Shown here: in pieces, positions 1 through 10,258 of the stretch
Layout of the letters: every line of letters begins with the position of its first letter
Position numbering within the stretch: the first letter of the stretch is position 1
Assembly (NCBI GenBank): GCA_001972305.1
Contig: BDDD01002104.1
Location: 62,001 to 126,000 of the forward strand
Direction: 5' to 3'
From: Cephalotus follicularis
Taxonomy: Eukaryota; Streptophyta; Magnoliopsida; Oxalidales; Cephalotaceae
DNA: 64,000 nt
Made by a program: the position numbers and the translations under genes
The notes under the pieces: model-generated
What the model saw: the letters and a program-made list of their open reading frames with translations, nothing else
Told to the model about the DNA's origin: nothing
The model's database searches: none

Positions 1-293
1 CGACAGTGTTAGGTAAAAAGTCTACGCTTTGTTCTTTTTCCATAATTCGAACCCTAAAAAGTAGTATAAGGCGCTGATGCTTTAATTCTAGGTGTCGGTG
101 CTTTGCATATTTTTCAAAGTTCGGATTCTGAGCATAGTGTTAAGCGCTGACACTTAGATTCTGGACGTCAGCGCTTTGCTCTGTTTTTCTGCCAATTTTA
201 CGAATTCACGCATGAATGAGTACAAATGATGCAACAATGAACAAACAAGAATATCAAGCAAAAATATGTGATCATACCAATCATGTTAATCAT
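1..293 (-). other. 3' flank of an inverted SIRE copia piece
   Basis: Non-coding sequence lying downstream (minus-strand sense) of the SIRE pol remnant at 294-1303. It holds diverged relatives of the TCGA-centred motif found in other SIRE 3' regions, such as GCGCTGATGCTTT and GTGTCGGTGCTTT. No ORF is supported. The element runs off the left edge of the window. Confidence 0.5.
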
Positions 294-1303
294 TCAATTT
301 CACACAACCCTAATTCTAATCTAAATTTCGAGAAAGTTTGTTCATCTAAGGGTTTTGTGAAAATGTCCGCGACTTGTTCTTGAGTCGGTACGAAGACTAA
401 TTCGATGTCAAACTTCTCAATATGATCTTTATAAAGTGATAGCTAATGTCAATGTATTTGGTCCTAGAGTGATGTACGGGATTTTTGCCTTAACAAATTG
501 CACTAGTGTTGTCGCACCTAATCGGCAGTTTCTAAAATTTAAATCCATAATCAAGAAGTTGTTGTTTCATCCACATCATTTGTGCGCAACAACTTTCGTC
601 AGCAATGTACTCAGCTTCGGTATAAGAAAGTGCTACCGAATTTTGTTTATTGCTAAGCCAAGAAATGAGCATCTTACCTAAGAATTGACATGTGCCACTT
701 GTACTTTTTTTATCTACTTTGTAACCTCCGAAATCGACGAATTCCTAAGATACCATAGTGCTAATGACGGTGTATAAGCTAGATACTTAAAAATTCTTTT
801 TACCGTATGCAAATGGGATTCCTTAAGGCATGCTTGAAATCTAGCACATAAACACATACTAAACAAGATATCCGGCCTACTAGCCGTTAAATAAAGCAAC
901 TAACCTATCATACTTCTATAAAGTTTTTGGTCTATAGGTTTACCTTGTTCATCCTTATCTAGCTTAGTAGTTGTGCTCATCGGGGCCTTACTTTTCTTGG
1001 AGGTCTCCAATCCAAATCTTTTGAGTAAGTCTTTGACGTACTTGGATTGGTTGATGAAGATTCCTTCCTCTAGTTGTTTGACTTGAAGTCTAAGGAAATA
1101 GTTTAGCTCTCCCATTATGCTCATCTCAAATTCGTCCTGCATAATCTTAGCAAAATTCTTGCACAACTTTTCATTAGTAGACCCGAAGAGGATATCATCA
1201 ACATAAATTTGAACAATCAAAATTTCTTTATTAAGAGTTTTTGTAAAGAGAGTTATATCAATTGTTCCTCTCTTAAATCCCTTTTCAAGTAAGTAACTAC
1301 TTA
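294..1303 (-). pseudogene. SIRE-type copia pol remnant (RT to RNase H), inverted
   Basis: The minus strand encodes the C-terminal part of a Ty1/copia polyprotein. Visible signatures are the reverse transcriptase motif YVDDILFGST near 1190-1210, the block EFEMSIMGELNYF, the RNase H lead-in SMIGxLLYLTASRPDILF, and the C-terminal tail TFSKFRLELGLCEIE ending near 294. These match the SIRE lineage and the other SIRE pieces in this window. Reverse transcriptase would copy element RNA into cDNA, and RNase H would degrade the RNA strand. The copy is a broken fossil with several breaks. It lies head to head with another SIRE piece starting at 1326. Confidence 0.85.
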
Positions 1304-1325
1304 GTTTAAACATCGATCTCTTTTA
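1304..1325. repeat. 22-bp filler at the inversion joint, copied from 300 bp away
   Basis: The joint between the minus-strand SIRE pol (ends 1303) and the plus-strand SIRE tail (starts 1326) is filled by a 22-bp sequence beginning GTTTAAACATCGATCTC. The identical 22 bp occurs at 1604-1625 in the 3' untranslated region of the plus-strand piece, where it belongs to the normal motif array. A filler copied from nearby is typical of polymerase-theta-like end joining (inference). A chimeric assembly join is the alternative. Confidence 0.6.
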
Positions 1326-1454
1326 GAAAATGGCAATATTGAGTTAGAATATAGTTCTATGGAAAAACAAGTAGCTGATATATTCACTAAACCTTTAGAT
1401 GAAAATACCTTTTCAAAATTTAGATGAGAACTAGGGTTTTGTGATTTTGATTGA
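1326..1454 (+). pseudogene. SIRE copia pol C-terminus (RNase H tail)
   Basis: Short plus-strand remnant of the polyprotein end with the SIRE-typical tail EKQVADIFTKPLDENTFSKF. It starts abruptly at the inversion joint and is followed by the untranslated region of the same element. It repeats the protein end also encoded, in the opposite orientation, near 294-400. Confidence 0.8.
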
Positions 1455-1973
1455 TTGTTTATGATATTTATTTAAGTATGTTTGTGAAATCTGTTTAAAT
1501 TGGTTGTTGTTTTTTTTTTTTTTTGGTTTGTCTGCCCTTCAATTATGTTTTAGTTCTGTCAAAAAACATCGATCTCTTTTAAATCACATCGATGTTTTTC
1601 TTTGTTTAAACATCGATCTCTTTTAATTACATAAAAGTATTTCAAAAAAAAAACGTTGATCTCTTTCATTCACATCGACGCTTTTCATTAAAGTTTCACA
1701 GGATATGTAGACTTCCTTGAATCACATCGACGCTTTTGTTTCTTCGTCGAGTTGTTTATAAAACACATACTCCATTCTTGTCTTTACTTTACAAACCTTG
1801 AACGATTTGTCAGCAAAAATTTCTCTCAAAATCTACTTTTAAAATTTTTTTCCAACCGTTCAAATATGTTCATACTCTATCGTCTGTCATCTTAAATTTT
1901 AGTTTAGTTCTCCAATCTCTTATTTAGTTCAGTTCTTAAACCTATTTATTGTGCATCCCAACTGTTTGACAAA
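1455..1973 (+). other. SIRE 3' untranslated stretch with TCGA motifs
   Basis: Between the pol end and the accessory ORF. It contains a poly-T run near 1507-1524 and several motifs of the type CATCGATCTCTTTT, CATCGATGTTTTT and CATCGACGCTTTT. The same position in copies 2 and 3 (29104-29653 and 46189-46778) carries the same kind of motifs, so the array is a regular part of the family. Confidence 0.65.
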
Positions 1974-2066
1974 ATGCCTAGGACAAAACATGCAAGAAAA
2001 CAGCCTATTGCCAGTTCCTCTCGTCCACAAAAACTAGGTTCTAAACGTAAACTCTCCATTCGGGAA

Positions 2067-2474
2067 TGTGACACCCCACTTAATAGTGGGCAAAGAGGAA
2101 AGGGCTATCCATGAGATGAAGCCACCATGAGAAAGAGCTCTCCATGAGATGGAGCCACCATTTCTGACAGTAACGAACCGAATCCATCGAAAAGGTGAAA
2201 ATTATGGCTGTGCTATATAAGAAATGATCCTTGAACCTAATTACATGAGGCGCCTTTTGATGGATTAGCTAAGGAGTTAGTGAAAACTCCAAGGTTAAGC
2301 GTGCTGCGCTTAGGGCAAAACCAGGATGGGTGACCTCCTGGAAAGTCTGACCAATCCATCAAGTAGGACAAAGCCATGATGGTCCATGTGGAAACGCAGA
2401 TGTATGGGCGCTGTATGTTATGCATTGGACAAAAGCGGACAATTTCTCATGTGGTTAAGGATCGGGTCATTACA
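2067..2474 (+). repeat. Cassandra left LTR
   Basis: A 408-bp LTR beginning TGTGACACCCC and ending CATTACA. It is repeated at 2545-2943, and a solo LTR of the same family lies at 9852-10258 (407 bp, minus). The 5S-like segment lies at about 2285-2349. Confidence 0.9.
2285..2349 (+). promoter_or_regulatory. 5S rRNA-like Pol III promoter segment in Cassandra LTR
   Basis: Contains GTTAAGCGTGCT, matching box A of plant 5S rRNA, and AGGATGGGTGACCTCCTGG, matching the intermediate element and box C. The right LTR repeats it at 2763-2827. In 5S genes these internal boxes bind TFIIIA and recruit Pol III. Activity here is inferred only. Confidence 0.85.
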
Positions 2475-2544
2475 ATTGGTATCAGAGATAGACCCCCTCT
2501 AGTAGATGTTGTTCAGGGATGAACTAGACGGAAGCTGGTGGGGC

Positions 2545-2943
2545 TGTGACACCCCACTTAAGAGTGGTCAAAGAGGAAAGGGCTATCCATGAGATGAAGC
2601 CACCATGAGGAAGAGCACTCCATAAGATGGAGCCACCCTTTGTGACAGGAATGAACCAGATCCATCAAAAAGGTGAAAAGTATGGATGCGCTATAAAAAA
2701 ATGATCCTTGAACCTAATTACATGAGGCGCCTTTTGATGGATTGGCTGATGAGTTAGTGGAAACTCCAAGGTTAAGCATGCTGCACTCAGGGCAAAACCA
2801 GGATGGGTGACCTCCTGGGAAGTCTGACCAATCCATCAAGTAGGACAAAACCGTGATGGTTCACGTGGAAACATAGATGTATTGGCGATGTATGTTCTGC
2901 GTTGGATAAAAGCGGACAATTTCTCATGTGGTTGGGTCGTTAT
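2545..2943 (+). repeat. Cassandra right LTR
   Basis: A 399-bp copy of the left LTR, beginning TGTGACACCCC and carrying a 5S-like segment at 2763-2827 with GTTAAGCATGCT and GGATGGGTGACCTCCTGGG. It is followed directly by the TSD GGGAA. By eye it differs from the left LTR at several per cent of sites, so the insertion is not recent. Confidence 0.88.
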
Positions 2944-4192
2944 GGGAACCTTCTCTCGATCTTGCTCTTCAATCGGATTCCGAATCCGAAGAAGTAATTT
3001 CTCTTAGAAATGTCATTTTTGTTGACAAAAGTGTCATGGGATGTAGGGATATTGACTTAGCCTTTTGCTCCCAAGAATTTGAGTTCATATCTTGGCTCGA
3101 AAATCTACATCTTCTTCCTTTAGTGCAGATTCAAGATATGTTTTATATTAAACTTGTCAAGGAATTCTACATGAATTTGAGAATTGCCTATAGTGCCCAT
3201 GAAGAATTTATTCTTTCTTCTTTTGTTAAAGGACAACGAATTCTTCTAGATACCAGAATTCTAGCTTCCATTCTTAGCATAACTCACACCGCTTGTATGT
3301 CTTTGAATACAAGAAGTGGCCGGAAGTTGAGGGTTTTAATCCCAATGATATTTTGTCTATTCTCTATCCAAATGAACCTCACATTCACCCAAATCTATCT
3401 CTTTGTACAAACAAGCTCTCTGTGAATCATCGTCTTATACACCATATAGTAGTCCACCAAATGCTCCCTACAGGTGGTGGCTATGCCAAACTGACAAAAA
3501 TACAAGACTTCCTTATGTGGTGTATCATTACGAAAGTTGAATATTGCTATCCCTTGCTTATGCTTCACACCATGGTGCGAGCCTTCTCTCAAAAGAAGTC
3601 AGTACTTCCCTTCGGTAGTATTTTAACCAAAATCTTCCATTATTATGAAATTCATCTTAAGAGGGATATTGGGACAAAGTTGAAAAAGGAAGATACTTAT
3701 AGCAAAAGCACTCTTAACCGCATGGGATGGAAGAAGCAAGAAGGAAGTTAGACATATTTTCCAAAAGGTGATCAAAGTCAAAGAGTTGATAGAGAAGAAC
3801 ATGAAGAAATTCCTCCGTGGGAAGGTCAAGAAGCTGCTCCTTCTCTCTCTCGTTCCAATACTCGTGGTTCTTTTTCTACCACCGAGTATGATTGTTTAGT
3901 GGAATTCATGAGTACTCGATTTGATGCAATGAATGATAGATTTGATTCTATGGAAGCATCAATTGATGGAAAAATTTAGCAACTCAACTCTCGGCTTGAT
4001 CATCTGGAAAAAGATCACAAGATCATTCGAACGGATTTTGAGACTATTGAAGATACTATCTATTATGACTTAGAAGTCAGCAAGAGATGTCTCAAACGTT
4101 TAGAACGGAAGCTTGCTGAATCCAAAGTGATCGACAAATGCGAAGACACCTCTGGCGATGATTTTGAGACTGAATCTATTTCTGATTCTTGA

Positions 4193-4560
4193 AACATGAT
4201 GTTAAACAGTTCTGTTTCGTTGTTTAAACAATTTTGTTTCTGATTCCATTTTTACTATATATGGTTATGTTATTTTCATTCAATTTGTGGTGTTGTGATT
4301 CTTGATGATTCTGAATCTTGATATTTTTCTTGCTAATTTTTATATCCCTCTGTTTTTAAGGGGGAGCTTGCTTATTCTTTAAAACATTTTTTTTTCATAT
4401 GACTCTCGTCTCTTTTTGATGTTGAACAACAAAGGGGGAGATAGGTGGTTCAAGTTGGAAATTAAATCAAGATGAGTATAAAGTTGTGTAAATTGTGTAT
4501 TTAATTTGATCGTTATGCTTAAAATGCGCAAATTTTTGTCATCATGAAAAAGGGGAAGAT
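4193..4560 (+). other. SIRE region between accessory ORF and 3' LTR
   Basis: Non-coding. It holds purine tracts AAGGGGGAG near 4359-4368 and 4433-4440, and the polypurine tract GAAAAAGGGGAAG at about 4546-4558 that primes plus-strand synthesis just before the LTR. The same layout recurs in copies 2 and 3. Confidence 0.7.
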
Positions 4561-5500
4561 TGTTGACATTTTTAGTCTCAATCCTAGTTTTTATGATAAC
4601 ATATTTGCATTTAACAAAAGTTCATTTTATATGCAAGATGTTAGAAATACTAAGGCAAACCATTCAAGAGTTTCATGCAGATTACACAGAAAGACGTTGA
4701 CGTGGATTAGAAGACATCGACGCCTTTAGCTCAAAAATCCACATTTTTACAAAAAGACATCGATGCGTATTCAAACGACATCGACGCATTTAGCTCAAAA
4801 GATACAGGTCGATTTTTCACAAAGACATTGATGCTGTTCAGAAGACATCGACGTCTTCAGTCCAAAAGTTACAGGTCAATTCTTCAGAAAGACATCGATC
4901 CAATTGTATAGATACATCATTATTTGACCAAAAGACATCGATGATGTTGGTATGACATTGACGTCTTTTTTATATTATTGAAGATAGGATTGACGCAATC
5001 TATATGACATCGAGCTAGGCTACAAGTCTAGAAAACACATCGATGCCCACATAAGACATCGATGCCTTTCACTCATTTTTGCTCAAAACATCGATACCTA
5101 CAAAAGACATCAATGTCCTTCACTCAATTACATCCTGGATGCTTGCAATGGCTAGTTAACTCATGAAAGACATCGATGGTTTTACTATATGACAAAGTTA
5201 CAGCAAATCAAGAGGAGAGTGAATCCTCTAAGGTCTTGAGGTCAAGGTCTTGTGATTGTAGTCAATCAAGAAAAAGTGCAAGGTGTATCGAATTGCTGCC
5301 TTAATCAATTCGAGATAGTGGAAACTCAAGGAGCTCCCTTTAGAAAAGTGGACGTAGGCAAGAGTTTGGCCGAACCACTCTAAAATAGAGACTTTTTCTA
5401 TCCTTATACTATTTACTTTAAAGTTTTTATTTATTGATATCTACTTTAATATTCAATTCACCCNCCCCTTGTATATTGCAAGAGCAGTTTAATTTTTTCA
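4561..5500 (+). repeat. SIRE 3' LTR (copy 1)
   Basis: About 940 bp. It starts TGTTGAC directly after the polypurine tract and ends in TTTCA before chromovirus coding sequence. Copy 3 (48753-49697, 945 bp) has the same start, the same CACCCnCCCCTTGTATATTGCAAGAG-like end region and the same final TTTCA, which fixes the boundary. Between about 4690 and 5175 it carries roughly 15 motifs of the GACATCGA(C/T)G type. One N lies at 5464. Confidence 0.85.
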
Positions 5501-7858
5501 ATGAGCATTTGAGGGTTGTATTGTAGACTTTGAAGGACCATAAGCTTTATCCCAAGCTTAGTAAGTGTGAATTCTTGTTAGACAAGGTGGTATTTTTGGG
5601 TCATGTGATCTCAGGACAGGGAATCAAGGTAGACCCGAGGAAGGTCAAGCCTGTGTTGGCTTGGGAGAGACCCAACAACGTATTTGAAGGACGTAGTTTC
5701 CTGTGCTTGGTTGGCTATTATCGTAGGTTCATTGAAGGTTTCTCTTTGTTGGCATCTCCTTTATCCAAGCTGACAAGGAAGGATACGAAGTTTCTCTGGT
5801 CAGAGGACTTTGAAAAGAGCTTCCACGTGCTGAAGGATAAGCTAGCGTCAACCACGGTATTGACTCTTCCCTCTCTGAATGTTGGTTTTGTGCTATACAG
5901 TGATGCCTCCCAAAAAGGATTAGGTTGCGTGCTGATGTAAGAAAGGAAAGTTATAGCCTATGCCAAGGTAGTTGAGGAGCATGAACATAACTACCCGACC
6001 TATGATTTAGAATTAGTTGTTGTAGTTTTTGCCCCGATGATTTGGCGCCATTATTTATATCGGAAACTTTTCCAAATCTTTACAGATCAGCAGAGCTTAA
6101 AATATTTGTCTTCCCAGCAGATCCTTAATATTAGGCAGAATATATGGATCGATCTCATCAAGGATTATGATTACACCATTGAGTATCACCCAGACAAGAC
6201 CAATGTTATAGCTGATGCTTTGAGCAGGAAGTCCTCCGTTTCCCTAGCTCACATTCAATTGGTCTACCTACCGATGTTGGAACAGTTGAGATCTTTAGGT
6301 GAGGAGTTGTTAGCATATGACAATGGTGCAATGCTAGCTTCTCTACGAGTAAGATCCATTTTGGTTGAGCAGGTGGGTGAGGCTCAGGACCAAGATTGGA
6401 GGATAGTGAAGCTTATGAAGCAAGTCAGAGAAGGATCTCAGTCTGACTTCCACATCAGAGAAGACGATGCTCTGATGTTTGGTCAGAGAATTTGTGTACC
6501 ACATGTTTCGGCGATTAAGAAGAGGATTTTGGATGAAGCACATTGCTTGGCTTGGTCGATGCATCCTTGAAGTACAAAGATTTATCGCAATCTAAGACAG
6601 TTCTATTGGTGGTGTGGCATGAAGAGAGCGACTGCCAGGTTTGTGGCGAGGTGTCTGATGTGCCAGCAGGTGAAGGCTGAGCGTTAAAAGCCCTAAGGTC
6701 TTCTCTAATCTCTTCCTATCCCTTAATGGAAGTGGGACCATATATCCATGGACTCTGTCTCTGGTTTTCCTCTAACGAAGAGAAGGCACAATGCCATATG
6801 GGTTATAGTGGATCGAATGACCAAGTCGACTCACTTTTTGCCAATAAGGATGGAGTTCACCCTGGACAAGCTCGCTCAGTTGTATGTGGACGGTATCATC
6901 AGTTTTCATGGGATTCGCAGCAGTATTGTTTCGGAAAAAGATCCCAGGTTCACTTCGAGATTCTGGTAGAGCTTGTAGAGAGTGTTGGGTACGGAGTAAG
7001 GACTCGGTACAGCGTATCATCCTCATACCGATAGGCAGTCGGAGCGTGCTATCCAGATTCTTGAAGACATATTGAGAGCCTGTACTATGGATTTCAAAGG
7101 TAGTTGGGATGATCACCTAACCTTGATCGAGTTTGCCTACAACAACAGCTACCAAGCTAGCATCGACATGGCTCCTTATGAAGCTCTGTATGGTAGATGT
7201 TGTAGAACTCCTCTATGATGGGATGAACTAGGAGAGAAAAGATTATTGGGCCAAGAGTTAGTCTAAGATGAAACAAAGAAAGTGAAGATTATCCGAGGAA
7301 GGTTGCATGCAGGTAAGGCAGGAAAAAGAGCTACGCCGATAAGCACAGTAAGGATTTGGAACTTTTAGTGGGTGATAAGGTCTTCCTTCGAGTTTCACCT
7401 TACACTGGAATCATTCGTTTTGGCAAGCGTGGCAAGCTGAGTCTTGGATTCATAGGTCCTTTTGAGATTTTGAAAAAATTCAGACCTGTTGCTTATCGTC
7501 TAGCGTTACCTGTAGAGTTGGCCAGAGTTCACGATGTTCTCCACGTTTCTGTGTTGAGGAAGTACATAGCTGATTCTTCTCATGTTTTGGAAAAGTTGAT
7601 TGAGTTATCCGAAGGTGATTTACTAGTTTTGGGTTATGAGAAAAATCCAATGCATATTTTGGATCACCGAGAGTAGTAAATCACCGAGGTGATTCACGTT
7701 CCCAACATTTCTGTGTTGAGGAAGTACATCGCTGATTCTTCTCATGTAGCAGAGGAAGCTACTTGGGAACGTGAAGACCAGATGAAGAAGCGTTATCCAG
7801 ACCTCTTTCTCTGACCAACGTTCAAATTTTGAGGACAAAATTTCTTAAGGGGGTAGAT
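5501..7858 (+). pseudogene. Chromovirus (gypsy) pol remnant: RT C-end, RNase H, integrase
   Basis: Plus-strand Ty3/gypsy pol. Visible in order: reverse transcriptase thumb region (KLSKCEFLLDKVVFLGHVIS), RNase H ([15 protein letters not shown] near 5900; YHPDKTNVIADALSRKSS near 6190-6235), integrase (CQQVKAE, WVIVDRMTKSTHFLP near 6800, and EALYGR near 7175-7200) and a C-terminal block (GKLSLGFIGPFEIL; VHDVLHVSVLRKY near 7530-7565). The RT catalytic part is absent because the SIRE element precedes it. This fits the Tekay-like chromovirus group. The remnant is old and heavily broken, with many breaks. A polypurine tract TTCTTAAGGGGGTAGAT ends at 7858. Confidence 0.85.
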
Positions 7859-8200
7859 TGTAACACCCCGTGTTCAAATTTTGGATAAATTGAATTGTGT
7901 TGGGCCTTAAGAAAAAAAAAATTGATATAAGCCCAAAGTGAGGATAAGAGATATTTTGGTTTGCAATATGCCTTGGGAAGTGTGCAGTGTCTTGAGGATG
8001 CTAATACGACTGAAGCAGATAAAGAATGAGTATTATGTCAGTTCTTGGCATTTTTGAATTGTTCTTTGTTTGAGTTTTCTTCCTTTCCTCTTCTTTCTTC
8101 TTTGGAGATCTTCTTTCACGGAGTTCAAGTTTCGAAGTGACTTCCATCGTCTTAGAGTTTGGCGAGGTAAGTGCCTTCCTTCTTTGTTTCATATAGTCAT
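7859..8200 (+). repeat. Chromovirus 3' LTR, left part
   Basis: Starts TGTAACACCCCG immediately after the polypurine tract of the preceding pol remnant. It contains a pyrimidine-rich stretch (about 8075-8110) and a 5' splice-site-like GAGGTAAGTGCC near 8162-8173. The right end is unclear. Similarity to typical chromovirus LTR content fades near 8200, and no TGTTACA-type end is seen there. Confidence 0.6.
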
Positions 8201-8453
8201 GCTGTTGGAAACCCGGGAGGGTTCCCGGCCGATTTTGGGTCTAGGATGCAAGTGTGTACAATTTTAATTTTTCAAAAACACCAAGACACGAAGTCAAGGT
8301 CACACTTACATCTTAATAGCATAATAAATCTGCCTAGGATCTCCGTTTCATATTCAATCAAACAAAACGAAATGTCAAGCATAGATCCACTTAACCGAAA
8401 CCAATTCGGTAAACATAAATACAAAAGATTAGGAACCATACCAACATTGGCGG
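8201..8453 (-). other. LTR-derived fragment (left half, split by solo LTR)
   Basis: Non-coding sequence that appears to continue at 14388 beyond the large solo LTR; the near-TSD GGCGG/AGCGG lies at the two joints. I find no ORF with retroelement or host signatures. The part at 14388-15290 reads like a chromovirus LTR in minus orientation, so this is probably the same old fragment. Confidence 0.4.
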
Positions 8454-9569
8454 TGTAATACCCTGTTTGCCTGTACGTATTTTCTTACGGGTTTTATCTG
8501 TTTCATTTAAGTATTTGTCTGCTTTATTTTGGGTTTATGTTATGGGCTGACTGATACCAGCCTTGGTTTTGGGCAAGTTAGTATGAATATTTGATTGGTA
8601 AAGTTTAAGTCATTTTATTACCACAAACCAATTTTATAAAATGCATAATTATAATTTTGTTTTAGAGTATATTATTTTAAAACTTCTATTTCTTTTTATT
8701 TCCATATCCTTTTTTTTATTTCTTTTAATGTCGTTCTCTCTCTCTCCCTTATCTCTCCTGCCACTCTCTCCTCTCATTATTTCCCTCTCGTAATCTTCTC
8801 CCTCTTTCCTTCTTCTCTTCCTGAAAATCTGCACATATTCCTTATCCAAACAGATTTGATTTTCCTTTTTGCTATCCTTTCCCGTTTTGCTTCCTTTTGC
8901 TATTTATGTGAGACGATGCCATTGAATCGGCTATGTCTTCCTGTGTATTGCTGTCGTCGAACCTGCCTGTGTCATTGGGCTGTGATTCCTGTGTTTTCTT
9001 ACTCTATTCATAAGGTTAGTCTCTTCAAGGTTTAATTCAGTAATTGTTTTATTGTTATTTGAATGGCATTGTCAAAACTTTGAGTGTATGTTTCTCTCCT
9101 TTGATTCTGTCAAGCAGCTGTGTTCTTCTTCAGTTATTGTCGCCATTGCAGGTTAGTTTGTTGCCTTTTTGGGATGATTATGTTGTTAGTTTTATCAAGA
9201 AATTGTTTGGCATGTATAGGGTGCTAGAGAAGGTTTTGTGTTGATTTCTACCTTCTTGTTTTCCTGTCAAATAATTATGTGTTTATAGCAATCTGTAGAC
9301 ACCTAGGAAGTGTTGTATAATCTGATTTTGATGCATGTAATCGTGATAAGTGGACAGAATTGGGTTATGCATTGGTATGTTATGGTTTAAGTTCCGGTCA
9401 CTCTTAGATAATTCGCTGTCAATATGTTCCTGTCAAATTCAGTGTTATAACATCGTTTTACATGCCATACAAAGTTGTTTTTGATGTTGGTAATCTTCTG
9501 GTGTTGAAAAATCTGAGTTTTGGCAACTAGATTGCACAAAACTACACTAAACTGCTATTCTGTCACCCA

Positions 9570-9790
9570 GAACAGTCAGCTGCCCATATGAACAGTCGGC
9601 TGTTTAGTATGAGTAGCCGGCTGTCTTGTGTAAGAGTCGACTATTTTGCATTGAGTAGTCGACTGGAACCCTGTCACAGTCGACTGCCTGCAGTCCAGGT
9701 TATGTAGTCGACTGGCCCTGTTGTGTAGTCGACTGCCACCCCTTGGACAGTCGACTGGAACCCTGAAACAGTCGGCTGGTTTGTCCTGTA
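9570..9790. repeat. CAGTCGACTG palindrome array (family E LTR)
   Basis: About ten copies of the palindrome CAGTCGACTG or near variants (CAGTCGGCTG, TAGTCGACTG) in about 215 bp, with spacers of different sequence and length. The palindromes are conserved while the spacers are not, so this is not a simple tandem repeat. Confidence 0.85.
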
Positions 9791-9851
9791 ACTTTCTGTT
9801 TTCATCCATTTGCTCTTTTTATGAATCCGGGTCTGTTTTAAACATCATTAT

Positions 9852-10258
9852 TGTAACGACCCGATCCTTAACCATATGAGAAATTATCCGCTTTTGTCCC
9901 ACGCAGAACATACAGAGCCCATACATCTGTGTTTCCAAGTGGACCATCACGATTTTGTCCTAATTGATGGATTGGTCAGAATTCCCAGGAGGTCACCCAT
10001 CCTGGTTTTGCCCTGAGCACAGCACGCTTAACTTTGGAGTTTCAACTAACTCCTCAGCCAATCCATCAAAAGGCGCCTCATGTAATTAGGTTTAAGTATC
10101 ATTTCTTATATAGCACATCCATACTTTCGCCCATTTCGATGGATCCGGTTCATTCCTGTCACAAGGGCGGCTCCATCTCATGGATAGCCCTTTCCTCTTT
10201 GCAGCTTCATCTCATGGATAGCCCTTTCCTCTTGCCCACTCTTAAGTGGGGTGTCACA
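9852..10258 (-). mobile_element. Cassandra solo LTR
   Basis: A 407-bp minus-strand copy of the Cassandra LTR at 2067-2474, with ends TGTAACG and TGTCACA as seen on the plus strand. The perfect TSD ATTAT is at 9847-9851 and 10259-10263. The 5S-like box A and box C segment lies at about 9978-10044 (minus). It sits inside the family E solo LTR and is therefore younger than it. Confidence 0.9.

Larger units (their letters stand above)
2067..2943 (+). mobile_element. Cassandra (TRIM) element with 5S-like LTRs
   Basis: An 877-bp element made of two direct LTRs (2067-2474 and 2545-2943) around a 70-bp interior. The interior holds little more than a primer-binding site TGGTATCAGAG (2477-2487, initiator-Met tRNA type) and a purine-rich stretch before the right LTR. 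It codes for nothing. Each LTR contains a 5S rRNA-like segment, the hallmark of Cassandra, a widespread non-autonomous plant TRIM whose 5S part supplies a Pol III promoter (established knowledge). TSD GGGAA flanks it at 2062-2066 and 2944-2948. Mobilisation would need enzymes from other elements. The LTRs are somewhat longer than the usual Cassandra range I recall. Confidence 0.9.
1974..4192 (+). pseudogene. SIRE accessory ORF (copy 1), split by Cassandra
   Basis: Remnant of the ORF that follows pol in all three SIRE copies here. It starts with MPRTKHARKQP (basic, probably nuclear-localising) at 1974. It is interrupted by the Cassandra element at 2067-2943, with TSD GGGAA at 2062-2066 and 2944-2948. 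Blocks shared with copy 3 include FYIKLVKEFY, RILASIL, LPTGGGYAKL, SQKKSVLPFGSILT and KLKKEDTYSKSTLNRMGWKK, then a coiled-coil-like C-terminus ending near 4192. The central block resembles the putative plant transposon protein domain known from gypsy/Athila accessory ORFs (from memory of the family). Function is unknown. The copy is broken. Confidence 0.7.
1326..5500 (+). mobile_element. SIRE-type copia, 3' portion (copy 1)
   Basis: Fossil 3' end of a SIRE-lineage Ty1/copia element. In order: end of RNase H (1326-1454), an untranslated stretch with TCGA motifs, an accessory ORF (1974-4192) split by a Cassandra insertion at 2067-2943, a second untranslated stretch with AAGGGGGAG purine tracts, a polypurine tract near 4546-4558, and the 3' LTR (4561-5500). 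The 5' LTR, gag and most of pol are not seen. The right end abuts chromovirus pol in mid-gene, so the SIRE element probably inserted into that gypsy element. It is broken, with several breaks in the coding parts. Confidence 0.8.

Noticed and set aside
2285-2349. Functional 5S rRNA gene
   Set aside because: Only the box A to box C part is present, inside an LTR with TSD and primer-binding site; it is a Cassandra LTR component.
5464-5464. N here and NNN at 49583-49585 as biological features
   Set aside because: Both lie in SIRE LTRs and are assembly uncertainties; they only warn that SIRE LTRs are hard to assemble.
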